A DNA stretch of 64,000 nt from Candidatus Puniceispirillum sp. (GTDB taxonomy: Bacteria; Pseudomonadota; Alphaproteobacteria; Caedimonadales; UBA1908): assembly GCA_013822015.1 (NCBI GenBank), contig PNJU01000003.1, forward strand, positions 1-64,000, written 5' to 3'. The notes beneath the pieces are model-generated. The model worked only from the letters and a program-made list of their open reading frames with translations. It was not told the origin of the DNA and did no database searches. Both the position numbers and the translations under genes were made by a program. Numbering within the stretch: the stretch's first letter is position 1; each line of letters begins with the position of its first letter. Below are positions 47,046 through 56,827 of this stretch, in pieces.

Positions 47046-47717
47046 TTAAGCCGCCTTGGGAGACTGTGCAGCGGGCGCTGGTGCAGGCGTGGCAGGACTT
47101 GCTGGTGCCGCCCCACTCCCTGTGTTAGGTGCAGCGGGGGGCGTCGTAGCTGGAGCCGCGGCCCCAGCGGGAGGCAGCGGTGTTGGACTATCACTCAGGG
47201 TGCGCAAGTACGCAATCAGATCCGCGCGCTCTTGGGTTTTGCTTACACCCACGAAGGACATCTTTGTGCCCTTAATAAAATTCCGTGGCTTGTGGAGGAA
47301 AGCGTTCAGGTTCGCGTAGTCCCACTTCTTGCCCTCTTTCCCAAGGGCCATGGCGCCGTCTGAGTAAGTAAAGGTTGTATCGTGGGCGATGGGCCGATTG
47401 ACCACGTCCCACAAGTGGGGCCCCTGCTTATTGGCGCCACCCTTTTCAAGGACGTGACACTGGAGGCACTTTTTGGCGATTTTTTCGCCTTCTTGAACAT
47501 TTGCGCTGGCAAGAAGGGGTTCAATGGGCTCAAGCACATCTTCGGCTGCAGGGGCTGCGCCCCCTTTTGTGCCTTGATCCGCATCGCCGTGCGAGTACAC
47601 ATTGGGCGCGCTCAGATCTGGATGAACAAGTAGCTCAGCCACTTTACCGCTGACCTTGCCGATTAAGAGCGCCAGAATGAGGCCCATCAGCACCTTGTTC
47701 CACTCAAATCCGTCCAT
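47046..47717 (-). CDS. Membrane-anchored cytochrome c (CycM-like)
   Basis: 223 residues. An uncleaved N-terminal anchor (LMGLILALLIGKVSGKVAEL) holds a class I cytochrome c domain with heme-binding C84LQC87H88 and likely axial Met153 in FIKGTKMSFVGV. The C-terminal 45 residues are an Ala/Pro-rich tail of low complexity. By family it carries electrons between the bc1 complex and a terminal oxidase on the periplasmic side of the inner membrane, supporting an aerobic respiratory chain. It starts 36 nt after rmuC stops; both are on the minus strand. Confidence 0.92.
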   Translation of the reverse strand: MDGFEWNKVLMGLILALLIGKVSGKVAELLVHPDLSAPNVYSHGDADQGTKGGAAPAAEDVLEPIEPLLASANVQEGEKIAKKCLQCHVLEKGGANKQGPHLWDVVNRPIAHDTTFTYSDGAMALGKEGKKWDYANLNAFLHKPRNFIKGTKMSFVGVSKTQERADLIAYLRTLSDSPTPLPPAGAAAPATTPPAAPNTGSGAAPASPATPAPAPAAQSPKAA

Positions 47718-47753
47718 AAAGCGTCCTACCCTTTTGCAGAATTTTCTTAAACT

Positions 47754-49148
47754 TTAAACAGATTTTATCAAGTGTAGCGCCTCTTGACTACTCTCCTGTT
47801 CACTTTTTGTGTGAAGTTCTGTTGCCTGGGGGAGTTTTGCCACATTTTCCACGAAGGCCGGCGCCTGTGGCACCTCCTCGCTGGGCACGGGATTGAGCTC
47901 TCGAAAGCGCCTGGCGCTAGGCAGTAACCTTGCCTCAAAGGAGCGCACGGTTTTGTTGTAAGAACTCACACAGCGGTCTAAATCCTGACCAAGCTTTGTC
48001 ATATGGGCGCCCACATCGGCCAACCTTTTGTAAAGCTCTTTCCCAAGCTGGCTGATTTCCTGGGCGTTTTGGGTGAGGGCCTCTTGGCGCCAGCCATATG
48101 CGACGGCGTGAAGAAGGGCAATCAGTGTTGCAGGCGTTGCCAGAATCACTTTCTTTTCAACGCCCAACTCAATAAGGGATGGGTCTTGCTCGAGAGCCGC
48201 GGAAAAAAATGTCTCACCTGGCAAGAAAAGAACCACGAATTCAGGCGTTTGCGTTGCGCTTAAACGGTCCCAGTAGCTGCGTGAGGCAAGCTGCATGATG
48301 TGGGTGCGCACGTGACGCGCATGGGTCTTCAGGTGCTCTTGGCGCTGGATATCATCGGGTGCCTCCAGTGCGTCCAGGTAGCCCGCAAGGGGCGCCTTTG
48401 CGTCAATGACAAGGGACTTGCCGCCAGGCAGGCGCACCACCATATCAGGACGCACGGGCCCTTCCCCATCTTCCCGTCCGATGGTCACCTGTTCAAGAAA
48501 GTCGCAGTGCGCACTCATGCCGCTCATCTCCACGACGCGCCTGAGTTGCATTTCCCCCCAGCGTCCGCGCACATGGGGGGCGCGAAGGGCCTTCACGAGA
48601 TTGGCTGTTTCCTGCCTCAGCTCCTTTTGACCCATCACCAACTCTCCCACTTGATGGCGCAGGACGCTGTAAGCGCTTTGGCGCTCCTTTTCAAGCTGAC
48701 CTAGTTTTTGGTCCACAAGCCCCAAGGTTTCCTTGAGGGGCGCGACCATGGCGGCCACCGCTTGCTCTTTTAAGGTCAGGTCGGACTTTGACTTTTCATG
48801 GAGCTTTGAGAAATTCCCTTGAGCCAATTCCAAAAAGACGCGGTTGTTTTGCTCCAGGGCCTGGGCGCACAGGGCTTGGAAACTCTGTCCCATCTGATTT
48901 TTGGCTTCCGTCAGTGAGGCAAGTTGAGCGCCAAAGGTTGCTTTTTCACGCTCGAAGGCAAGGGCCTGGGCATGGAGCTTACCTTGTGCGTCTTCAAAGG
49001 CGTGCTTGTAGGGCTCTAAAAAGGTGACTTGCGCCGCAAGCTCTCCCGCGCGTCCATTCATGACAAGAAAAGTAATGAGCCCACCCAAACCAAGGGCAAA
49101 CACCGCGCTCGCAGCCATGACCCATTGAATTTCCGTTCCTATATCCAT
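47754..49148 (-). CDS. rmuC: DNA recombination protein RmuC
   Basis: About 464 residues. An N-terminal membrane segment (WVMAASAVFALGLGGLITFL) is followed by a long coiled coil and the RmuC nuclease-like domain with GRWGEMQLRRVVEMSGM and RPDMVVRLPGGKSLVIDAKA, the latter a PD-(D/E)xK-type core. RmuC limits DNA inversions at short repeats; its exact activity is uncertain. ATG 49148 has AAGGA seven nt upstream, better than the in-frame start at 49181. It is divergent from nupC. Confidence 0.92.
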   Translation of the reverse strand: MDIGTEIQWVMAASAVFALGLGGLITFLVMNGRAGELAAQVTFLEPYKHAFEDAQGKLHAQALAFEREKATFGAQLASLTEAKNQMGQSFQALCAQALEQNNRVFLELAQGNFSKLHEKSKSDLTLKEQAVAAMVAPLKETLGLVDQKLGQLEKERQSAYSVLRHQVGELVMGQKELRQETANLVKALRAPHVRGRWGEMQLRRVVEMSGMSAHCDFLEQVTIGREDGEGPVRPDMVVRLPGGKSLVIDAKAPLAGYLDALEAPDDIQRQEHLKTHARHVRTHIMQLASRSYWDRLSATQTPEFVVLFLPGETFFSAALEQDPSLIELGVEKKVILATPATLIALLHAVAYGWRQEALTQNAQEISQLGKELYKRLADVGAHMTKLGQDLDRCVSSYNKTVRSFEARLLPSARRFRELNPVPSEEVPQAPAFVENVAKLPQATELHTKSEQESSQEALHLIKSV

Positions 49149-49315
49149 CGCCACATCCTTGAAGAAGAGGTTAAACACCATTGCATGGCCGCGTCTTTTT
49201 CGCTAAGACCGACTCCAGACCCCGCGACGCAGTGTGCCTTGCGGGGGGACAAAAGTCAAAGCTTGGAGGCACGCGTACGTCTTTGCTTTCAAGGATTAAT
49301 GTGGAGGAATAAAGT

Positions 49316-50584
49316 ATGAGCGCAACACTTCCCGTTGCCCAGGCCCTTTTAGGGCTTGTTGTTTTCCTAGGAATTGCATGGGCCGTCAGTGAGAACAGAC
49401 GCGCTTTCGATGGTCGCACCGTCCTCATGGGCCTTGCCCTTCAGGTCATCCTTGCAACCATTATCTTAAAGGTAGGTTTTGTACAAAGCGCCTTTTTGTG
49501 GATCGCCCAGGGCATTGGCTCTTTGAAAGATGCCACCTGCGAGGGTACAAAATTTGTGTTTGGTTACCTAGGCGGCGGCGAGTGCCCCTTTGAACTTAAG
49601 CATGAAACATCACCCTTTATCTTCGCCTTCCAAGCCCTTCCCATGGTGATCGTCATCAGCGCCATTTCCATGCTCCTTTTCCACTGGAAAGTGCTTCCCT
49701 ATCTGGTGCGCAGCTTCTCCCATGTCCTTCGCAAGACCCTACGCATTGGCGGCGCGCTGGGTGTGTGCTGTGCGGCCAAGGTGTTCCTGGGCCAAACCGA
49801 GGCGCCCCTTCTGATTCGCCCCTATCTGGGCAAAGTCTCGCGCAGTGAGCTCTTCACGGTCATGACCGCAGGTATGGCCACCACATCCGCCTCCCTCATG
49901 GTGCTCTACGGCTCCATTTTGGAAAATACCATCGCCTCTCCCATTAGCCACATCCTGACAGCCTCCATCATCAGCATTCCTGCCGCCATCGTGATCTCAC
50001 GCATCATGGTGCCACAGACAAAGGGCGATGATACCTCCGGCGAGATGGTCGTGCCCTACGAGTTTTCCGGCTCCATGGACGCGGTTTCCAGAGGCGCACA
50101 GGACGGCCTACAGCTTTTCTTGGCCGTCATTGCCATGCTCATTACAATGCTGGCACTTGTGAAGCTTCTCAACATCTTCCTAGCCATTTTTCCTCCAGTG
50201 GGCGGCGAAGCGTTGTCCCTTCAGCGCATCTTTGGTTACGTCTTTGCCCCCATCACGTGGCTCATGGGCATTGACTGGAAAGAAGCGATCCCTGCGGGAA
50301 ATCTTCTTGGTACAAAAACAGCGCTCAATGAGGTTTTGGCCTTTGTGGGATTGTCAGAGCTACCGGCTGGGACTTTGAGTGACCACACCAAGACCATCAT
50401 GACCTATGCCCTGTGCGGTTTTGCCAACCTGGGAAGCATCGGCATCCAGATCGGCACCATGGGGACACTTGCGCCCGAGCGCCGTACGGAAATCATTTCC
50501 CTTGGCTTCAAGGCGCTCCTGGCTGGCACCATTGCCAGCTGCATGAGCGGTACCCTTGTGGGCATGCTCCACTGGTTAGGCTAA
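49316..50584 (+). CDS. nupC: NupC-type nucleoside transporter
   Basis: 422 residues, about ten membrane segments, concentrative nucleoside transporter (CNT) family. GQTEAPLLIRPYL and GSIGIQIGTMGTLAP mark the substrate and ion sites of the two inverted repeats. It imports nucleosides with H+ or Na+. GGAGG at about 49302 precedes the ATG. Nucleoside uptake fits a host-associated lifestyle but is common in free-living bacteria too. A strong hairpin follows the stop. Confidence 0.94.
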   Translation: MSATLPVAQALLGLVVFLGIAWAVSENRRAFDGRTVLMGLALQVILATIILKVGFVQSAFLWIAQGIGSLKDATCEGTKFVFGYLGGGECPFELKHETSPFIFAFQALPMVIVISAISMLLFHWKVLPYLVRSFSHVLRKTLRIGGALGVCCAAKVFLGQTEAPLLIRPYLGKVSRSELFTVMTAGMATTSASLMVLYGSILENTIASPISHILTASIISIPAAIVISRIMVPQTKGDDTSGEMVVPYEFSGSMDAVSRGAQDGLQLFLAVIAMLITMLALVKLLNIFLAIFPPVGGEALSLQRIFGYVFAPITWLMGIDWKEAIPAGNLLGTKTALNEVLAFVGLSELPAGTLSDHTKTIMTYALCGFANLGSIGIQIGTMGTLAPERRTEIISLGFKALLAGTIASCMSGTLVGMLHWLG

Positions 50585-50594
50585 TCAAAGCACG

Positions 50595-50624
50595 CCCCCT
50601 CCTGTGGCACCTCACAGGAGGGGG
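50595..50624 (+). terminator. Hairpin after nupC
   Basis: CCCCCTCCTGTG (50595-50606) and CACAGGAGGGGG (50613-50624) form a perfect 12-bp stem with a 6-nt loop, 10 nt after the stop. No T-run follows, so it may stop transcription inefficiently or protect the 3' end. Confidence 0.65.
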
Positions 50625-50743
50625 ACTCTCAATAACAAGTAACATCTCCACTCTCTAAAGCATCCCCTTGTGAAGCAGCTTGCATCTTGCCTCGTTTCAA
50701 CCAGTTGAGTATGCTTTCCTAAAATATGTTCCGGGGGCACAGA

Positions 50744-52222
50744 ATGAAGTTTTCAAAACACGTTCTATGGTTTTGTGTACAGCTTGCAAATACGTGCGTT
50801 TGGGCCTCAAGTTCAAGCGCACCCGTTGATATTTCTTTCTCCATCGACCATTTTGACCACGCGGACATGGTCGAGGTTTCAAAACTCTGTAGCGTTGCCT
50901 ACGGCAAAGACAGCCCTTATACAACTGGCCTTGAATCCGCCGGGTGGGATATCACGGATCTCGTCACACCAAATGGCTACCGCTATGGTGTACGCGCCCA
51001 AAATGGCCCCCTCAGTGTCCTCTCCTTTAAAGGGACAGATGACGGATATTCAATGCTCCAGGATGCAAAGATGGCGCGCATGTCAAGCGCTGGTGTCTTT
51101 CCAAGACTTCCCCATGACGATATGCATACGGGTTTTCACACGTACTATTCAAACCTTGATGTGAGGCCTCATTTGAGGAAAGTGGCGCACGATGAATTTT
51201 TGATCCTAGCTGGACATAGCTTGGGCGGGGCCATGTGCTACTTTTCTGGCCTTGAGATGCTTTCAATGCAGCAAGAAGACCCCCACCTCTATCCGAGCCA
51301 TTTTTGTTCCCTTTTCACGCTGGGGGCGCCGGCGGCTGTTGGCCCTGGGCTGTGCACACCCCTATCCCGCATTGCGCACTTGCGTATCGCTTTTGATAAT
51401 GATCCCGTCACGAGCTTGACGAGAGGGCCCGTCACGCTTCACCAGCCGGCTTGTCGTGCCGACAGTGGGACCTGCTATTTTAACCACACAGGTGCGAAAG
51501 TGACCCTCACCGGGAGCGGCCTGGCCTCACACACCTGTGATCAGTATATCGAGGCCCTCGTCACCACGCCGCCACACGAGATCGCGCCCATTTGGGGTAG
51601 ACCTCACCCTATCTCCCTGGCGCCGTATGTGAGTGCAGTGCCCAAACCAAGCAATATATCCCAATTATTGTGCCGCTTCCGATCTCCTTGCTTTTTGGAA
51701 ACAGACCATCAACACCTCATGCAACATCTCATAAGCGGTGCTTGGAACGGGACATTCTTACGCAACGAGCTTCACAGAGCTTTCTATCCCAGTAGAGCAG
51801 CCGACACCCTTTTTTATCAGTTATGGCGCAAACATCATCTTTACGATGCGCACCTCGTGTCCCCGCAAGATTATGTAGATCTCTTAAGCGATCTGCATGA
51901 AAAGTACGACTTTCTCAATCCCTTGTATGCGCAGCGCACCCTTGGCTTTTTTGATCGTATTGCAAAGAAACATGGCCTGTCCCGTGAAACCCTTGAAGGT
52001 GTGATCGATATCTCTAGAGAGCATACCCTGCCAACCTCCCTCTATCATTCACCCCTCAATGATTATCTTTTTACTCTATTTCAAATGAGCACGGCGCACT
52101 ACTTAGGCCAACAAAGTGTACCCCCCGCGCCCACAACAACCGAGAATCATCTCACGCGCTTTCTTTTGTCTTATAAAAAAATGAAGGTAATTAATGAGAC
52201 GCTATTGTTAGAGCTTGATTAG
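50744..52222 (+). CDS. Secreted class-3 lipase
   Basis: About 492 residues. A signal peptide (MKFSKHVLWFCVQLANTCVW) precedes a class-3 (fungal-type) lipase domain: nucleophile elbow GHSLGGA with Ser159, likely Asp220 in AFDNDPVTSL and His263 in LASHTCDQYI. The lipase part ends near residue 275; the remaining ~215 residues match nothing I know. ATG 50744 has GGGGG about seven nt upstream. By family it hydrolyses glycerolipids outside the cytoplasm. In a host-associated bacterium this would be a candidate effector or nutrient enzyme; that is inference. Confidence 0.9.
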   Translation: MKFSKHVLWFCVQLANTCVWASSSSAPVDISFSIDHFDHADMVEVSKLCSVAYGKDSPYTTGLESAGWDITDLVTPNGYRYGVRAQNGPLSVLSFKGTDDGYSMLQDAKMARMSSAGVFPRLPHDDMHTGFHTYYSNLDVRPHLRKVAHDEFLILAGHSLGGAMCYFSGLEMLSMQQEDPHLYPSHFCSLFTLGAPAAVGPGLCTPLSRIAHLRIAFDNDPVTSLTRGPVTLHQPACRADSGTCYFNHTGAKVTLTGSGLASHTCDQYIEALVTTPPHEIAPIWGRPHPISLAPYVSAVPKPSNISQLLCRFRSPCFLETDHQHLMQHLISGAWNGTFLRNELHRAFYPSRAADTLFYQLWRKHHLYDAHLVSPQDYVDLLSDLHEKYDFLNPLYAQRTLGFFDRIAKKHGLSRETLEGVIDISREHTLPTSLYHSPLNDYLFTLFQMSTAHYLGQQSVPPAPTTTENHLTRFLLSYKKMKVINETLLLELD

Positions 52223-52264
52223 GCGCGCGCCCATGGAAAGCGCCTCTGGCTTGGATACCCTCCC

Positions 52265-52282
52265 CTTTTAACGTATTAAAAG
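52265..52282 (+). terminator. Weak hairpin between convergent genes
   Basis: CTTTTAA (52265-52271), loop CGTA, TTAAAAG (52276-52282), flanked by CCC and AAGGG that could extend it. It lies between the lipase and the convergent 52316 gene, and may terminate one or both. Confidence 0.35.
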
Positions 52283-52315
52283 AGAAGGGCTTTCTCATCA
52301 CCATTTCAAAGGGTG

Positions 52316-52756
52316 TCACTTTTCCTTCGTCAACACGATGATTTTTGTTTGTGGCAGGTCATGACCCGCGATTTTCTCCAGTGCGTTGTAGAAATATGTG
52401 CATTTTCCAGCGGCACTGCCATTTTGAAAACGCAACTCTGCTGCACCTGACGCGGATATCTTTGGCGCCGCCATCTGCAACTCATCTCTGGCATCGCGCG
52501 ACACCAGCCACGTCTCATGATTGAGGCGCGCTTTAAAGGGAACACGCGCGGTTTCTGGCAAAATGGCCCTCAAAACGACAGGGTCAGCAGACACGAGATT
52601 AGGACACCCTGAGCCCGGACCAAAAAGAGCTCTTGCCTCACCAACATCTCGGTTTACCATCATCCCATCTTGTGCAGCAGACGCAGCTGTGGCACTTGCG
52701 CTTGCATGTCCTGCCAACACAGCCGCACACGCTGCGATTAAAAAAACTTGTTTCAT
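52316..52756 (-). CDS. Small exported orphan protein
   Basis: 146 residues. MKQVFLIAACAAVLAGHASA is a signal peptide with SPI-type cleavage near ASA. The mature part contains two Cys that could form a disulphide (GPGSGCPNLV and AGKCTYFY), a pattern seen in small periplasmic proteins. No family is recognised. It converges on the lipase gene and lies 88 nt downstream of trmB on the same strand. Confidence 0.68.
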   Translation of the reverse strand: MKQVFLIAACAAVLAGHASASATAASAAQDGMMVNRDVGEARALFGPGSGCPNLVSADPVVLRAILPETARVPFKARLNHETWLVSRDARDELQMAAPKISASGAAELRFQNGSAAGKCTYFYNALEKIAGHDLPQTKIIVLTKEK

Positions 52757-52844
52757 ATAAGGTCTCCCGAAAAATATCGTCTTTCATGATCTTAACAAAG
52801 TTTTATTAACAATAAGTTAACAGGCAAAGGGATGAGAGATTAGC

Positions 52845-53540
52845 TCAAGACAACGCATCTTTCTCAAACATGAAGTACTGACAGACGCGACCAGCTTCTT
52901 TGGCTTTTGCTTCATAGCGTGTGGGGTATCGCCCCTCAAAAAAGGGCGTGCTCCATGTGCTCTCGTCTCCTAAAAGCGTCAAGGACTTGGCGGCACGGGC
53001 GTGCTCTAAAATATGTTCAACATAGTCCGCGTGGTCGCTGGCCACATGGAGGATGCCACCGGGGACAAGTAAGCGCGCAAGCTCCTCAAAAAACGGCGTT
53101 TGCAGAAGACGGCGTTTCGCGTGACGCGCCTTTGGCCAGGGGTCTGGAAACATCACAAAAATGCGTGTGAACGAGGCGGGGGCAAGAACCTCCACCATGG
53201 GGCGCACATCTTCGGGGTAGACACGCACCCGGGACACGTCCTCAGGCGCCACATAGGTCAAAAGACTGGCCACACCATTGATGAAGACTTCACTGCCCAC
53301 AAAGCACGTGTCCTTGTGATCACGCACAAGACCCGCCAGATGCTCTCCCCCACCAAAGCCAATTTCAAACCAAAGGGGCCCCTCGTGTCCGGGAAAAAGG
53401 GTGCGTGGATCAAGGGGGGTGCCCACACCTTCCAAGGCTATACGTAAGCCTGGGAGTAAAGTTTCCATCGCATGGGTTTTTGCAACACGCAGGGGCCTGC
53501 CGCGCCTGCGTCCATAGAACGTCTTGTGGTGTTCGCTCAT
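52845..53540 (-). CDS. trmB: tRNA (guanine-N7)-methyltransferase
   Basis: 231 residues. TrmB methylates G46 in the tRNA variable loop with S-adenosylmethionine. Seen are [16 protein letters not shown] (SAM site), [20 protein letters not shown] with the family's DPWPK signature, and [18 protein letters not shown]. Its ATG overlaps the metK stop (ATGA), so the SAM producer and a SAM user are translationally coupled. Confidence 0.97.
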   Translation of the reverse strand: MSEHHKTFYGRRRGRPLRVAKTHAMETLLPGLRIALEGVGTPLDPRTLFPGHEGPLWFEIGFGGGEHLAGLVRDHKDTCFVGSEVFINGVASLLTYVAPEDVSRVRVYPEDVRPMVEVLAPASFTRIFVMFPDPWPKARHAKRRLLQTPFFEELARLLVPGGILHVASDHADYVEHILEHARAAKSLTLLGDESTWSTPFFEGRYPTRYEAKAKEAGRVCQYFMFEKDALS

Positions 53541-54730
53541 CTCATATAGACAAATCGGTCCGCTTCTGTTTTGAACTCTTGAATGAGTGCGTCCATTAAG
53601 TCAAGTCTTTCCCACCCAAAAGCGCCGTCTTCGTCAGGAGAGCGTCCAAAGTGGCCGTAGGAAGCTGTACGCTCATAGATGGGACGGCGCAGATCAAGGG
53701 TGTCAATAATCCCCTGGGGCGTCATATCCACGCACGATTCGAGATAGGCCGCAACGTCTTGCCACGCGGCCATGCCAGAGCCGTGTAAATCAAGATACAA
53801 AGACACGGGTCTGGCCACACCAATGGCATAGGACAGTTGTAATGTGCAGCTGCGCGCAAGACCCGCCGCCACAATATTTTTGGCCAAGTAGCGCGCCATG
53901 TAAGCGCCAGACCGATCAACTTTCGTGGGGTCCTTTCCTGAGAAGGCCCCGCCGCCATGGGGGGCACGCCCGCCGTAGGTGTCCACAATAATCTTGCGCC
54001 CTGTCAGACCCGCGTCCCCCACAGGTCCGCCCACCACAAAGGCGCCAGTGGGGTTCACATAAAAGAGTGTGTCATCCTTCATCCATCCGGAAGGCAGTGC
54101 CTCCCTCACAATGGGTGTCACTAAGCGACGCACATCCTCTTGGGAAAGACTTGCTGCGTGTTGGGTTGACAGCACAACGCAATCTACACCCACAGGTACA
54201 GACTCCTCATAGCGCACGCTGAGCTGGGTTTTCGCGTCAGGCTCAATGCCAGGCAACAGCCCCGCCAAACGCGCGTCGCGCAGGGCTTCCAGAACGCGGT
54301 GGGCGTAATAAATGGGTGCTGGCATAAAAGCTGGTGTTTCAAGGCTGGCATAACCAAACATCATGCCTTGGTCCCCTGCCCCCAAAACCTTTCCAGCCTC
54401 GCCCGCAACACCCACAGCAATATCAGCGGACTGATCGTGAAGATAGTCCTCAATGATACATGTCTGCCAGTGAAATCCTTCTTGCGTGTAACCAATGCGA
54501 CGGATAACGCCGCGTACGATTTCCTCGCGCTTCGTCTTGCCAATAAGGGAAAGATGACTGACCTCGCCCACAAGAATCACGCGGTTTGTGGTCACAACGC
54601 TTTCAATGGCCACGCGCACATAAGGATTCAAGGTAAGATAAGCATCTAAAAGCGCATCGGAAATTTGATCGCACACTTTATCGGGGTGTCCTGCGGACAC
54701 GGATTCACTGGTAAAAACGTAAGAAGCCAT
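53537..54730 (-). CDS. metK: S-adenosylmethionine synthetase
   Basis: 397 residues. MetK makes SAM from methionine and ATP. Seen are [20 protein letters not shown], the [12 protein letters not shown] nucleotide-binding motif and [20 protein letters not shown]. The sequence is full length. Only 39 nt separate it from the preceding gene; I see no SAM riboswitch in that gap. metK-trmB is a common pairing in alphaproteobacteria. Confidence 0.98.
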   Translation of the reverse strand: MASYVFTSESVSAGHPDKVCDQISDALLDAYLTLNPYVRVAIESVVTTNRVILVGEVSHLSLIGKTKREEIVRGVIRRIGYTQEGFHWQTCIIEDYLHDQSADIAVGVAGEAGKVLGAGDQGMMFGYASLETPAFMPAPIYYAHRVLEALRDARLAGLLPGIEPDAKTQLSVRYEESVPVGVDCVVLSTQHAASLSQEDVRRLVTPIVREALPSGWMKDDTLFYVNPTGAFVVGGPVGDAGLTGRKIIVDTYGGRAPHGGGAFSGKDPTKVDRSGAYMARYLAKNIVAAGLARSCTLQLSYAIGVARPVSLYLDLHGSGMAAWQDVAAYLESCVDMTPQGIIDTLDLRRPIYERTASYGHFGRSPDEDGAFGWERLDLMDALIQEFKTEADRFVYMR

Positions 54731-54769
54731 GGGACCTGTCTCGTTTGTCTATTTTCTTACCAGTATAGC

Positions 54770-55540
54770 CTATTTTGCCGCGCCGTCCCCAGAAAAGATG
54801 CGCGCGATCACATCTGGGGCCATATGTTCACTTAACTCAGCCTGAAGATGGGCGCGGTTTGCCCTTGAAAGTGTTTGTATATACTTCGCGAGTACGCGCC
54901 CAGCTTGGACGCGTGTATATTTCTCAAGGAGCGCTGATCCGATCACCCCTTGCAGTTGCGCCTCAGGAGGCTTCGAGACACTTAAACAAAACGCCTTGTC
55001 TTCTTTTGTTTTATAGACGAGATCCCCCCCTTGGTTGCTTTCTTGAGTGCGCATACACTTGGTCACAACCTCAATGAAATGCTGGGCATGGGCCTCATCC
55101 ATATCTTTGTCTGCCACAAGGAAGGCTGCAATGGCACGTGCAGATAGCTCATTGGCTTCATCATGGTTAAAGGAGCGTACATATCCTGGCACCTCAATGG
55201 CATGCTCAATAAGAAAAAGCACCTGCGCTGGTGGCAGCAAACGATCAACGCCGCCCCTGGTTTGCGCCCCGAACCCAACACCCGAGGCTGCCGTGGCCAA
55301 ATGCAGCGGCCCCCACGCTGTTCCGTTTTGCCCTTTAAAGGTGAAGTTTGCGCCCGTGAGTGGCAGGACTGGCTGGAGGGCGATGGGTTGCTCAGCAAGA
55401 TCTTCCTTATACGGCATATCCAGGGATCTTCCGATCACTGTGCTTACAGAGGTTTGATGTTGGACATCCGCACTTGCGTACATAAGGGCGGGTAGACATA
55501 TGACAATACATGCGCAGACAATCTTTCCCATTTGCCCCAT
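54770..55540 (-). CDS. Exported orphan upstream of metK
   Basis: 256 residues. MGQMGKIVCACIVICLPALM is a signal peptide, and AGAGGA-like bases about seven nt before ATG 55540 support the start. The mature protein is helical in its second half, with no recognised motif. It may be co-transcribed with metK (39-nt gap), but no functional tie is evident. It is divergent from the 55699 gene. Confidence 0.7.
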   Translation of the reverse strand: MGQMGKIVCACIVICLPALMYASADVQHQTSVSTVIGRSLDMPYKEDLAEQPIALQPVLPLTGANFTFKGQNGTAWGPLHLATAASGVGFGAQTRGGVDRLLPPAQVLFLIEHAIEVPGYVRSFNHDEANELSARAIAAFLVADKDMDEAHAQHFIEVVTKCMRTQESNQGGDLVYKTKEDKAFCLSVSKPPEAQLQGVIGSALLEKYTRVQAGRVLAKYIQTLSRANRAHLQAELSEHMAPDVIARIFSGDGAAK

Positions 55541-55626
55541 GACAAATCCTCTCGTTCTTATCCACTTCTCATTGTACAGCTACTTTACTAAGAAAATCTT
55601 TCTTTTCGTTCTTGTTGTCAAAAATA

Positions 55627-55657
55627 TTGACAGGCTACTCAAATAAGCACATATGAT
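55627..55657 (+). promoter_or_regulatory. Putative promoter of the 55699 gene
   Basis: TTGACA (55627-55632) and TATGAT (55652-55657), 19 bp apart, about 40 nt before the start codon. The spacing is long, so confidence is low. Confidence 0.3.
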
Positions 55658-55698
55658 ACTGAGTACATTTGTACTCGCATTTGACCAAGGACCTTCCC

Positions 55699-56670
55699 AT
55701 GCAAAAAAAGACACTTCTTACACTCCTATTCTTGAGCACCCCTTCGCTGTGCTTTGCAACCGAGCATAGCCTAGAAGAGATTGAACAAGGACTTGCGCGC
55801 GCACTCAACACGGGGGATGAACAACAAGTTGAATTCTGGCTGATCCAACAAGGTATGGCCTCCCTTTACATTGCACAAACGAAACAAGAGGATGGGGCAC
55901 GCGCCCATGATGACGCAGAAGCCGAGCGCCTCACCATGGAGTTTCTCCAAAGGGAAGAAGATGAACACCACGCGCGCACAGCAAGCAACACACTAAATCG
56001 CCTTGCCCATGAGATTATGGACAGAGAACGCGCCCTTTCGGAAGAAGAGCGCTTAACACGTGCGTTTCTAGAAAATGAAGCAAGGGAACATGAGGCCCAA
56101 GAAGCAAGGGCACTTGTCCATGCTTTACAAGTGCGCGCTCTATTTGCCTCTCCTTTTAGCGAGGAAGATCGTTCTCTCCTCGCCTCCCTGAACAGCACCT
56201 CTTCAAGTTACAGCGATCTGAACGTGCACGACTTTAACAGGGCCGTTGTGGCACCCAACGCAGATGCTCTCTTAGCGTTAGGCAAGCGCATCTTGGCGCC
56301 CAATGAATCTACACCTGCCGCGACAGTCTTCTCGTCCATGAGGAGCGTCATTGACCAGGACGGTGACCACTCAGGTGCTGAGGCAGCGATTGCCAAGTTA
56401 GAGGCACATCTTTCACACACAGCAGTTGACGAGGAAACAGGCATCCATGTGCCACACCTCTTGTCAGCTCTTTGGGACGTGGCCACGCGTTTCCCTGACC
56501 ACCGCTTTGGCGTTGAGGGAGGCAGCTACGCAGCCAACAACACCCAGCAAATGATTGTGCACATCTCCATGCCAGAAGGGCTCGCCACTGAGGGCGGGTG
56601 CTTTCCTGGATACGCGGGGCGCTTCTTCAGGGATTATCTCCTTCTTTTGACACTTCTCTCAAAAATGTAA
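55699..56670 (+). CDS. Exported orphan with internal helical repeats
   Basis: About 323 residues. MQKKTLLTLLFLSTPSLCFA is a signal peptide; AAGGA at 55687-55691 fixes ATG 55699 over the upstream frame start at 55669. Two similar charged segments, ERLTMEFLQREEDEHHARTA (about residue 76) and ERLTRAFLENEAREHEAQEA (about residue 117), are 41 residues apart, suggesting a duplicated helical unit, possibly coiled coil. The C-terminal half is globular and ends with a hydrophobic stretch (RDYLLLLTLLSKM). No family is recognised. Confidence 0.72.
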   Translation: MQKKTLLTLLFLSTPSLCFATEHSLEEIEQGLARALNTGDEQQVEFWLIQQGMASLYIAQTKQEDGARAHDDAEAERLTMEFLQREEDEHHARTASNTLNRLAHEIMDRERALSEEERLTRAFLENEAREHEAQEARALVHALQVRALFASPFSEEDRSLLASLNSTSSSYSDLNVHDFNRAVVAPNADALLALGKRILAPNESTPAATVFSSMRSVIDQDGDHSGAEAAIAKLEAHLSHTAVDEETGIHVPHLLSALWDVATRFPDHRFGVEGGSYAANNTQQMIVHISMPEGLATEGGCFPGYAGRFFRDYLLLLTLLSKM

Positions 56671-56680
56671 AGTGAACCCT

Positions 56681-56723
56681 TGGCAGAGTGCTGGCGCCCC
56701 ATAAAGGCGCGGCAACTCTGCCA
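56681..56723 (+). terminator. Two-tier hairpin after 55699 gene
   Basis: TGGCAGAGT (56681-56689) pairs with ACTCTGCCA (56715-56723), a perfect 9-bp stem; inside it GCGCC (56694-56698) pairs with GGCGC (56706-56710) around a 7-nt loop. It begins 10 nt after the stop codon. There is no T-run, so it could be a terminator, a 3'-end stabiliser or an RNA element. Confidence 0.5.
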
Positions 56724-56827
56724 CCAGGCGCATCACTTCCACCATCACAAAATATCCAAAGGCCCTGCCCTGCCCCAGAGGAATGAGGTACCATGAGGGG
56801 TGAACCGCGGATAAAGGAAGGTGCCCT

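Noticed and set aside
54731-54769. SAM riboswitch before metK
   Set aside because: The gap is only 39 nt and shows no stem pattern of a known SAM riboswitch; a hypothetical gene lies directly upstream.
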